From Cryobacterium sinapicolor (GTDB lineage: Bacteria > Actinomycetota > Actinomycetes > Actinomycetales > Microbacteriaceae), in assembly GCF_004403465.1 (NCBI RefSeq), contig NZ_SOGQ01000095.1, forward strand, positions 1 through 38,999: a stretch of DNA of 38,999 bases, written 5' to 3'. How positions within the stretch are numbered: the stretch's first letter is position 1; every line of letters begins with the position of its first letter. The notes beneath the pieces were generated by a model, which was not told the origin of the DNA, made no database searches, and was given only the letters and a program-made list of their open reading frames with translations. Of the stretch, positions 32,339-38,999 are shown piece after piece. The translations under genes and the position numbers were made by a program.

Positions 32339-34240
32339 ATGAGCATGGAAGGCGCGGCCTGGAGCTCGCTGTACAAGATCTCTACCGCCAGGGACGGCAA
32401 GCACGGCATCTCCCGTGAGTCCGTGCGGCGGATCATGACGTTCGCGGTGCCCTACCGGTCCAAGCTGCTGATCTTCATCGCCCTCTCCATCGTGGGAGCT
32501 TTCCTCGCGGTCGCGACGCCGGTACTCGCCGGCCAGGTGGTCGACGTCATCGTCGCCCAGGGCGAGGTCACCACGATCGTTTGGATCGCCGTCGTCATCG
32601 CCCTCGTGGCCGTGGCCGACGCCGCCGTGTCACTCGTGACGCGCTGGTACTCGGCGCGGATCGGCGAAGGCGTGATCCTGGACCTCCGCACCTCCGTCTT
32701 CAACCACGTGCAGAAGATGCCGATCGCGTTCTTCACCCGCACGCGGACGGGCGCCCTCGTGAGCCGCCTCAACAACGATGTGATCGGCGCCCAGCAGGCC
32801 TTCAGCGGTACGCTGTCCGGCGTGGTCACGAACCTCGTGGCGCTGACCCTCACCCTGATCGTCATGCTCAGCACGTCCTGGCTCGTGACGGTTCTCGCCA
32901 TGATCATGCTCCCCATCTTCCTGGTACCCGCGCGCCGCATGGGCAGCCGCCTCGCTGCGCTGCGCCGCGAGGCCGCCGATCACAATTCCGCCATGAGCAC
33001 GCAGATGACCGAGCGCTTCTCAGCGCCCGGCGCCACCCTCGTCAAGCTGTTCGGCCGGCCCGACGAGGAGGCCGAGGAGTTCCGCGTCCGCGCCGCCCGC
33101 GTCCGCGACATCGGGGTCCGGACCGCGATGCTGCAGTTCGTCTTCTTCACCGCACTGATGCTCGTCTCCGCTCTCGCCCTCGCGCTCGTGTATGGGCTCG
33201 GCGGCTCCCTCGCCCTCGACGGCCAGCTGAACACCGGAGACGTGGTCACCCTGGCGCTCCTCCTCACCCGCCTCTACGCGCCGCTCACCAGCCTCGCAAA
33301 CGCACGGGTAGAGATCATGAGCGCGGTGGTCAGCTTCGAGCGCGTCTTCGAGGTGCTGGACCTCGACCCGCTCATCAAAGAGAAGCCCGACGCCGTCGCC
33401 GTCCCCGAAGGCCCAGTGGCCGTCGAGTTCGACAACGTCCGCTTCGCCTACCCGTCCGCGGACAAAGTCTCCCTCGCCTCTCTCGAGGAGGTTTCCACGC
33501 TGGACACCCGCGGCGGCGAGGAGGTGCTGCACGGCGTGTCCTTCAGGATCGAGCCGGGGCAGACCGTTGCCCTCGTTGGTACGTCCGGTGCCGGCAAGTC
33601 CACAATTGCGCAGCTCCTCTCGCGCCTGTATGACGTCGACAGCGGCGCCGTGCGCCTCGCGGGGACGGATGTCCGCGATGTCACTTTCGTCTCCATGCGG
33701 CACAGCCTGGGCATGGTGACGCAGGACGGCCACCTGTTCCACGAGACCATCCTCTCCAATCTGCGCCTCGCGAGGCCGGAGGCGTCCGACGACGAGGTGT
33801 GGGACGCCGTCCGCCGCGCGCGGCTCGAGCCGCTCATCCGGTCCCTGCCGGACCAGCTGGACACCATGGTGGGAGAGCGTGGCTACCGGCTGTCCGGGGG
33901 TGAGCGCCAGCGGATGACCATCGCGAGGCTCCTCCTCGCCCAGCCGCGCGTCGTCATCCTCGACGAGGCGACGGCGGCGCTGGATTCGACGTCTGAGGCC
34001 GCCGTGCAGGCGGCGCTCAGCGAGGCGCTCAAGGGACGGACGGCGATGGTGATCGCACACCGCCTCTCCACCATCCGCAACGCGGACCTGATCCTCGTGG
34101 TTGAGGACGGCTCGATCGTGGAGCGCGGTACGCACGAGGAACTGCTGGCTGTGGGTGGGCGGTACGAAGAATTGCACCGGACCCAGTTCGCACTGCAGAA
34201 GGATGTTGCGGCCGATGAGGAAGCGCTGAGCCGGACCTAG
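32339..34240 (+). CDS. ABC exporter half-transporter, membrane and ATPase domains fused
   Basis: A 633-residue MsbA/LmrA-type exporter that works as a dimer in the inner membrane. Six helices occupy about 30-330. The ATPase domain has Walker A VGTSGAGKST, the Q-loop in GMVTQDGHLF, signature LSGGERQR, Walker B VVILDEATAALD and the switch histidine in VIAHRLSTI. The domain carries a 15-20 residue insertion before the Walker A region (SADKVSLASLEEVSTLDTRG). The ATG at 32339 follows GGAAGGA; a TTG seven codons earlier is less likely. It stands alone, so substrate cannot be read from neighbours. Confidence 0.93.
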   Translation: MSMEGAAWSSLYKISTARDGKHGISRESVRRIMTFAVPYRSKLLIFIALSIVGAFLAVATPVLAGQVVDVIVAQGEVTTIVWIAVVIALVAVADAAVSLVTRWYSARIGEGVILDLRTSVFNHVQKMPIAFFTRTRTGALVSRLNNDVIGAQQAFSGTLSGVVTNLVALTLTLIVMLSTSWLVTVLAMIMLPIFLVPARRMGSRLAALRREAADHNSAMSTQMTERFSAPGATLVKLFGRPDEEAEEFRVRAARVRDIGVRTAMLQFVFFTALMLVSALALALVYGLGGSLALDGQLNTGDVVTLALLLTRLYAPLTSLANARVEIMSAVVSFERVFEVLDLDPLIKEKPDAVAVPEGPVAVEFDNVRFAYPSADKVSLASLEEVSTLDTRGGEEVLHGVSFRIEPGQTVALVGTSGAGKSTIAQLLSRLYDVDSGAVRLAGTDVRDVTFVSMRHSLGMVTQDGHLFHETILSNLRLARPEASDDEVWDAVRRARLEPLIRSLPDQLDTMVGERGYRLSGGERQRMTIARLLLAQPRVVILDEATAALDSTSEAAVQAALSEALKGRTAMVIAHRLSTIRNADLILVVEDGSIVERGTHEELLAVGGRYEELHRTQFALQKDVAADEEALSRT

Positions 34241-34247
34241 TCGCTGA

Positions 34248-34269
34248 GCTCGGTGCCCCTCCCCCGAGC
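34248..34269 (+). terminator. Possible hairpin after the ABC exporter gene
   Basis: GCTCGG pairs with CCGAGC across a 10-base C-rich loop, eight bases after the stop. There is no U-run. Confidence 0.3.
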
Positions 34270-34381
34270 GCCTCGGACAGTCGCCTCATCACGTTTCGTT
34301 TAATGGGAACTGATGACGACTGGCCTGACAGTACGCTTGGGTCACCAGGCCCCAGAGGCGCTGAGGCGCTGAGGAGGCACC

Positions 34382-36106
34382 ATGGTCAAGCCATCTCGAT
34401 CAATCACCACGGCCATGCCGTCAGATCTCGCTATCTCGCGCGCTGCGGCCCGTCGCCCGCTCGAAGAGGTTGCAGCCGACATGGGCATCGGTCCACACCT
34501 GCTGGAACCGTACGGAAGTGCGGCGTCGAAGATCTCCCTCGATGCGATCGATGAGCTCCGTGACCGTCCACGGGCCAAGTATGTCGTCGTCACCGCAATC
34601 ACGCCGACTCCACTCGGGTCGGGCAAGACGACCACCGCGGTCGGGCTCGGTCAGGGCTTCCGGCACATCGACAAGCTCGGGATCGTCGCGATACGGCAGC
34701 CGTCGATGGGGCCGACGTTCGGCATCAAGGGCGGAGCCGCTGGTGGCGGCTACGCTCAGGTGGTCCCGATGGAGGCACTGAACCTGCACCTGACCGGCGA
34801 CACCCACGCCGTTACCGCGGCCCATAATCTACTGTCGGCGATGATCGGCAACCACATCCACAAGGGAAACGGTCTCGGGTTCGACCCCCATGAGATCACC
34901 TGGCGACGTGTCCTCGACGTCAACGATCGCGAGCTGCGCACCATCATCACCGGGCTCGGCGGTCCTGACGACGGCAACCCGTTCCAATCCGGTTTCGACA
35001 TCTCCGCAGCCAGCGAGGTGATGGCGTTGTTGTCGCTGTGCACGTCGTTGCGGGATCTCCGTGAACGGATGGGAGGAATCGTCGTCGGCTACAACCGCGG
35101 CGGCGAACCGGTGACCGCCGAGATGCTCAAGGCGGCCGGCGCCATGACCGCGATACTCACGGACGCCATCAAGCCGAACCTGATGCAGACCGTGGAGCAG
35201 ACGCCAGTGCTCGTCCACAGTGGTCCGTTCGGGAACATCGCCACCGGTAACTCCTCGGTGCTCGCCGACCTGATCGGCATCCATGCCGGCGACTACCTCA
35301 TCACCGAGGCGGGGTTCGGTGCAGACATCGGCGCGGAAAAGTTCTTTAATATCAAGTGCCGTGCCTCCGGGCTGGCGCCGGATGCCGCCGTCATCGTCGC
35401 GACCGTGCGTGACCTGAAAACTCACTCGAACAAGTACCGGGTCGTCGCCGGCCTACCGCTGCCACCGGAGATGCTCGCCGAGAATCCCGACGACGTCATC
35501 GCCGGGGCAGCGAACCTGCGCCGGCAGATCGCCAACATTCGACGGCACGGAGTGACGCCGGTCATTGCGGTGAACGCATTTCCCACCGACTACGACAGTG
35601 AGCATCAAGCGATCATGGACGTCGCGGCAGAGGAAGGTGTGCGCGCGGCGATCAGCTACCACTTCACCGAAGGCGGCAGGGGTGCGGTCGAGCTGGCCGA
35701 GGCGGTTGCGGAGGCCTGCGCTGAACCGTCGAGCTTCCACCGGCTCTACCCCGACGAACTTCCCTTGGTCGACAAGATTGATGTGATCGCGCGCGAGATG
35801 TACGGCGCCGACGGCTTGGACCTCTCGCCTCTGGCAGCTCGGCAACTCGACAAGTACGAGCGGGCAGGCTTCGGCAGCCTGCCGGTGTGCATCGCCAAGA
35901 CACACCTGTCCCTGACGGCCGACCCCAAAATCAAGGGAGCACCCACCGGGTGGCGACTGCCGGTGCGTGAGGTGCGTGCGTCGATCGGGGCCGGGTTCAT
36001 CTATCCCATCTGCGGCGACATGCGCACCATGCCTGGTCTCTCGTCCACACCGGCAGCCGAACGCATCGACATCGACGACAACGGCGAGATCGTCGGGTTG
36101 TCCTGA
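34382..36106 (+). CDS. fhs: Formate-tetrahydrofolate ligase
   Basis: Cytosolic enzyme joining formate to tetrahydrofolate with ATP, giving 10-formyl-THF for purine and one-carbon metabolism. The 574-residue length is normal. The P-loop TPTPLGSGKTT, the QPSMGPTFGIKGGAAGGGYAQ loop, NLHLTGD, the TEAGFGADIGAEKF folate region, and KTHLSLTADP with a terminal GDMRTMPGL are all intact, so it should be active. The ATG follows GAGGAGG. No folD, purU or other one-carbon gene is in the window. The stop lies inside a 17-bp tandem duplication. Confidence 0.96.
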   Translation: MVKPSRSITTAMPSDLAISRAAARRPLEEVAADMGIGPHLLEPYGSAASKISLDAIDELRDRPRAKYVVVTAITPTPLGSGKTTTAVGLGQGFRHIDKLGIVAIRQPSMGPTFGIKGGAAGGGYAQVVPMEALNLHLTGDTHAVTAAHNLLSAMIGNHIHKGNGLGFDPHEITWRRVLDVNDRELRTIITGLGGPDDGNPFQSGFDISAASEVMALLSLCTSLRDLRERMGGIVVGYNRGGEPVTAEMLKAAGAMTAILTDAIKPNLMQTVEQTPVLVHSGPFGNIATGNSSVLADLIGIHAGDYLITEAGFGADIGAEKFFNIKCRASGLAPDAAVIVATVRDLKTHSNKYRVVAGLPLPPEMLAENPDDVIAGAANLRRQIANIRRHGVTPVIAVNAFPTDYDSEHQAIMDVAAEEGVRAAISYHFTEGGRGAVELAEAVAEACAEPSSFHRLYPDELPLVDKIDVIAREMYGADGLDLSPLAARQLDKYERAGFGSLPVCIAKTHLSLTADPKIKGAPTGWRLPVREVRASIGAGFIYPICGDMRTMPGLSSTPAAERIDIDDNGEIVGLS

Positions 36107-36121
36107 TCGTCGGGTTGTCCT
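36088..36121 (+). repeat. 17-bp tandem duplication across the fhs stop
   Basis: GATCGTCGGGTTGTCCT occurs twice head to tail. The second copy follows directly after the last serine codon and holds the rest of the stop, so the duplication left the reading frame end unchanged. Confidence 0.9.
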
Positions 36122-36253
36122 GATCGGCGGACCCGGCCAGGCACGGCGGGCTTCTCGATGAAGCCTTCCCCGCTCACGAACTCGAAGGCTGTCACGCCGC
36201 CGTTGCTCACAAGACCATCATCTCTGACGCCGTCTGCCGGAATGCCGCAGCGC

Positions 36254-36490
36254 CTAACACGGAATCTTGGTGTACCGGCGCCCCTTGTCGTCGATTGACG
36301 TGCCGTTAGGACCATTGGCTCGACACCCCGTGTACTTATCGGCGCTCCCCGAGGACGGCGGGGGCTCACCGGAGCGGGGGCAGAGGCAGCTCGCTCCTCT
36401 GCCGCAACGCGCGCATCGTCCGCCGCCTGAGCGTCAGCCGCCGCTTGGGCTGCGGCAGCAGCTGGAGCTATCGCTCCATCTGGCAGCAGC
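36254..36490 (-). pseudogene. Tail of an excalibur-like secreted protein, frameshifted
   Basis: An Ala-rich coil (AAAAAQAAADAQAADDARVA, AEERAASAPAPVS) in one frame leads into PPPSSGSADKYTGCRANGPN, SIDDKGRRYTKIPC and a stop in another. One missing base in the five-C/G run at 36360-36364 would restore a continuous reading frame. The Cys-containing tail resembles actinobacterial cell-surface proteins with calcium-binding excalibur-like ends. No start is seen; the piece is a remnant. Confidence 0.5.
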
Positions 36491-36754
36491 CTGCGATTCC
36501 TCGTCGTCGGTGAATAGCTCCAAAAGCGTCGCTTCCGATCAGGCGCTCGCTGGTCGGCGCCCCGTGAGTCACCAGAATGCTGAGCCACGCATCGCTTGGC
36601 GTGACCGAGCTGGTCGACGTCGAACGCCGACGCCATGCAACCCGCGCTTCTGTTCGGTTGGTCCGGCCGGCCTGTCCGACCACCTGAGCCAGCCCTCGTT
36701 GTGATGCTCATGTCGGCCCGGCCGCTCCCGGCCAGCCACGCGCCGGCCACCTTC
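36491..36754 (-). other. Unassigned coding-like stretch
   Basis: The minus strand shows a protein-like run, TPSDAWLSILVTHGAPTSER then LIGSDAFGA, ending near 36525, without a start or recognisable family. It probably is another decayed gene beside the excalibur-like remnant. Confidence 0.3.
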
Positions 36755-36819
36755 TTAGGCGTTCAGCGCGACGCTCAGCCGCGCGATTCCCCCGTCGTTT
36801 CCGTGTTCTCGAAGCTCAT
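36755..36819 (-). pseudogene. Tiny ORF after the Fic gene, ribbon-helix-helix-like start
   Basis: The ATG is two bases after the Fic stop. As read it gives MSFENTETTGESRG and stops; with one extra C/G in the five-base run at 36789-36793 it would read TTGGIARLSVALNA and stop. GIARLSVALN is a typical first strand of ribbon-helix-helix proteins. Too short to be sure. Confidence 0.25.
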
Positions 36820-36821
36820 TT

Positions 36822-38027
36822 TCACTCCATCGCGGCCTGGATGCGTCGGTCAAGATCATCCAGCTCGGCCAGCGCCTCTGACGCAGCCCACACGCGGTTC
36901 CTTTTGCGACCGGTGATTTCCTGGATGTACCCGGCTCGAGTGAGCTGGTCGATCGCCCGGTACGCCTGGGAAGCAACGGAGCCGGACCGTGCCTCGATCT
37001 CGGCTGCACTCATCACTGGGTGGTCATAGAACGCCTGAATCAGTGCGGCGGCCGCGGATCCGGCACGAGGGCGCAGCTCTGCTGCCCAAGCATCGGGCAT
37101 CGCCTTCAGACGAGCGATGGTGCCGCGAGAGCAGTCGGCAGCAGCACGCGCTGAGTGCGCGAACAAGCCAATTAGCAGCGCGGGGTCGCCGCGGCGGTAG
37201 GCGCCGAGCGATGCGAAGTAGTCGTCGCGGCGGGCGAGAAGACCACTGGCCAGAGGCACAACGGCGTTACGGGTGACGCCGCGGCGACGCAGCACAGCGG
37301 ATACCAGCGCACGTCCGATGCGACCGTTGCCGTCGGTGAAGGCGTGGATGGACTCGAACTGGGCGTGGCCGATTGCGGCCTGCACCATCACTGGAACGTC
37401 GTCGCGGTTGAGGTACGCCACCAGGTCTGTCATCAGCTCAGCAACTCGCGCAGGCGCCGGCGGCACGTGGAGGGCATCCCGGGGTGAGTAATCGCTTCCG
37501 CCGATCCAGTTCTGCATGTCCCGCAGACGACCTGCGTAGCTACCCTCGGCGGGGTCATCCGCCATCAGTGCGCGGTGTGCGCTCGTAATGTGCTCCAGCT
37601 CGAAATGGCCGTGCTGCTCAACGGTGGTGATGAGTTCATGAAGCGCAGCCGAGGCGGCGACCATGCTCATCGCAGAGGCATTGCCCCGGTTGCCTGCAAC
37701 CGCTTGGGCGTAGTCCAGCGCCGATGCAGAGATGCGCTCGATCTTCGAGGAGGCCACAGATTCCGAACGCACCATGAAACGGCTCAGTGCCGCGGAATGG
37801 CCTTCCGCGTCAGTGTCAGCCTGCGCGACGGCAAGGAGGGCTTTCTCGGTTTGCAGCAACACTGCCAGAGGCGGCATGTAGTCGAGCGTCTCGATCAGTG
37901 GCGGGATTGTCGCGTCGACGGAACTCAGCACTCGGTCTTCACGCGTGCCGCCACGTACCTGCTGACGCCAGGGCAGAGTCTCAACCCCGTGTGGAGGCCA
38001 AACGGTGTTGGTGATCGCAGCGTTCAT
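36822..38027 (-). CDS. Fic-domain AMPylase-like protein with C-terminal winged helix
   Basis: A 401-residue Fic/DOC-family protein. The Fic_N region with the inhibitory helix motif SSKIER (93-98) comes first; the core follows with GRLRDMQNWIGG and the catalytic HAFTDGNGRIGR (228-239). The C-terminal part (MSAAEIEARSGSVASQAYRA then IDQLTRAGYIQEITGRKRNR) is a DNA-binding-type winged helix. Fic enzymes transfer AMP to protein hydroxyls. The canonical inhibitory ending Glu-Gly/Asn is Glu-Arg here, and HPF is HAF. ATG at 38027 is used; the GTG two codons earlier is possible. Target unknown. Confidence 0.88.
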   Translation of the reverse strand: MNAAITNTVWPPHGVETLPWRQQVRGGTREDRVLSSVDATIPPLIETLDYMPPLAVLLQTEKALLAVAQADTDAEGHSAALSRFMVRSESVASSKIERISASALDYAQAVAGNRGNASAMSMVAASAALHELITTVEQHGHFELEHITSAHRALMADDPAEGSYAGRLRDMQNWIGGSDYSPRDALHVPPAPARVAELMTDLVAYLNRDDVPVMVQAAIGHAQFESIHAFTDGNGRIGRALVSAVLRRRGVTRNAVVPLASGLLARRDDYFASLGAYRRGDPALLIGLFAHSARAAADCSRGTIARLKAMPDAWAAELRPRAGSAAAALIQAFYDHPVMSAAEIEARSGSVASQAYRAIDQLTRAGYIQEITGRKRNRVWAASEALAELDDLDRRIQAAME

Positions 38028-38081
38028 AACCACAACTTTATCGCGCCTTGATGGTCTTTGTTACTACTTAACACGAATTAG

Positions 38082-38333
38082 CGCACGAACAGTGGTGATT
38101 ACCTCCTTCAGCGCCTGGCGGAGGGGTACTTCCGAGCAGGTGTGTCGCGCGCAGCCCGCGGCCGCTTCACCGTTCTCGAGCCAAGCTTCCACGACCTCGC
38201 ACGCACCAACTACGACGTCGACCGAAACCGCCGCTCAGTTGCAGGCACCGAACGGGATGCTCTAGCCGCCCTGAAGGCAGTTCTGCTCGAGGCGGAGCAC
38301 GCCCGCGTCGGCTCTGCTGTGCTCGGAATGTGA
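38082..38333 (+). pseudogene. C-terminal fragment of an unrecognised mobile-element-type protein
   Basis: The open frame after a TAG at 38079-38081 reads DYLLQRLAEGYFRAGVSRAA then FHDLARTNYDVDRNRRSVAG and ends VGSAVLGM. It has no ATG; a GTG at 38142 could start a 63-residue product but protein-like sequence continues upstream. Its stop overlaps the start of the DUF4913 gene, as in plasmid or phage gene strings, so it was probably part of such an operon. Confidence 0.4.
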
Positions 38334-38584
38334 GGCCAACGATGGCAGAATCCCTGGTCGACTGGGCGGCCGGCGACCAGAGTGCCTCATTCGGCGAAGA
38401 CGAACTCGAGGGGCCACTCTCGGCTGAGCCGCCGCATCCGATCAATTGGAATCTCCTCAACGCAGACGACGCCGAAACAGAGTGGATCGAACTCAACCGG
38501 TGGGTGAACTGGATACGACGGACCTACGGGCTCCCGGCATCCGTCGTGCCACCCTTCTGGCACCGCCGCCCGCAACTCCATTGA
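38330..38584 (+). CDS. DUF4913-like protein, 3'-truncated
   Basis: An 84-residue frame. HPINWNLLNADDAETEWIEL, NRWVNWIRRTYGLPAS and VVPPFWHRRP is the DUF4913 core found in actinobacterial plasmids, integrative elements and phages. Family proteins continue past the FWHRHP motif; here the frame ends four residues later where transposase-like sequence begins. The GTG at 38330 overlaps the preceding stop; the ATG at 38342 is an alternative. Function unknown. Confidence 0.65.
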   Translation: MRPTMAESLVDWAAGDQSASFGEDELEGPLSAEPPHPINWNLLNADDAETEWIELNRWVNWIRRTYGLPASVVPPFWHRRPQLH

Positions 38585-38957
38585 ATCCCTCAACGCCCAA
38601 GTCAGAGCCGGCGGAACCGAAGACATCGAATCCGCGGGACGACGCCGGGTGCGCGGACTCGGAGCTGCCCAGATAATCGTGACGATGCTGCTGACAAACT
38701 TCAACCTCCGCAAGATCGCAGCGTTCATCAGCGACAAGATCAAAGCCGACGCGAAGAGCGAGTCCCGTGGCGAACCCGCGGTCGCTCTGGTGCGACGCCG
38801 AGATCGCGAATGGCACAACCCCTACACGGACACCTACCCGCCCGGAGTTCTCCGCCCAGACAAAACGAAACCACCAGGCTCAGTCGACGGGACCGGGTCA
38901 CGTCCCGCTGAGTGGTGGAGTTTCTCAACACCGTGCGGGTCAGCTGTTTTAGTTTAG
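38560..38957 (+). pseudogene. DDE transposase C-terminal fragment
   Basis: In the frame after the DUF4913 core, the sequence reads RNSIESLNAQVRAGGTEDIE, SAGRRRVRGLGAAQIIVTML, LTNFNLRKIAAFI. RN(S)xExxN followed by RRRVRG and xxTNLRKI is the ending of a class of actinobacterial DDE transposases, where the Glu of the first motif is catalytic. N-terminal catalytic parts are missing, and the last 15 residues (WWSFSTPCGSAVLV) look like run-on. Probably the product of a recombination between an element and the DUF4913 gene. Confidence 0.5.
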
Positions 38958-38999
38958 GCGGCGGCGAGTTCGGGGAGGATCACCGCCTCGTCGATGACC
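38955..38999 (-). CDS. C-terminal end of a gene entering from the right edge
   Basis: The minus strand reads VIDEAVILPELAAA and a TAA. Only 14 codons are in the window, so the product cannot be named. Confidence 0.3.

Noticed and set aside
33020..34177. A 385-codon antisense frame over the ABC exporter
   Set aside because: High in His, Glu and Arg with no family features; expected from codon bias on the opposite strand of a real gene.

Overview
The window is high-GC actinobacterial DNA with frequent GTG/TTG starts. Its gene families (GGDEF-EAL with a DUF7793-type partner, an SCO7613-type membrane giant with a DUF2975/Xre pair, fhs, YgiN-like monooxygenase) point to a soil or plant-associated Micrococcales member, probably Arthrobacter sensu lato or a relative. 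The genus is inference from families, not from a marker gene.

Left third (1-13.4 kb): the edge is the end of an IS21-type element that has cut into a small membrane-protein gene. Two sugar PTS loci follow, each with its own BglG/LicT-type antiterminator. The first, read leftwards, is nanE, a glucose/GlcNAc-class EIICB, a stand-alone EIIA and an antiterminator; it has a near-consensus ribonucleic antiterminator (RAT) in its leader and most simply imports N-acetylmannosamine, or a related amino sugar, as the 6-phosphate. The second, read rightwards, is a RAT-bearing leader, bglF-type EIIBCA, a GH1 6-phospho-beta-glucosidase and an antiterminator. Between them lie a TetR/DUF6326 divergon, a MarR/EamA divergon and IS481 debris.

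Middle (13.4-27.2 kb): a YgiN-like monooxygenase; a leftward cluster of DUF7793 protein, GGDEF-EAL enzyme and methyltransferase; a coupled DUF2975 / Xre / 1246-residue membrane protein operon; a phosphotransferase; a LysM lipoprotein; a quinone-reductase-like oxidoreductase; and a second TetR divergon (with DUF4386) whose regulator is a paralogue of the first and whose promoter again has twin palindromes about 32 bp apart. Broken Nudix and GNAT pieces separate these units. The segment ends in a terminator and the 3' end of a tRNA gene with no 5' half, which looks like an attachment-site scar.

Right third (27.2-39 kb): an accessory region with broken genes (histidine phosphatase, RibD-like piece, excalibur-like protein), a lipoprotein with a hexanucleotide TP repeat, a HigBA pair with its operator, an AbiEi-like regulator upstream of an Xre/nucleotidyltransferase pair whose last gene carries a one-base frameshift, an ABC exporter, fhs, a Fic protein and a terminal patchwork of plasmid/phage-type DUF4913 and transposase fragments.

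The themes are PTS-controlled antitermination in a high-GC genome, self-regulated regulator/membrane-protein pairs, and a decaying mobile region holding several toxin-antitoxin-like modules. Several frameshifts fall in short G/C runs, so real decay and sequencing error must be separated before conclusions are drawn.
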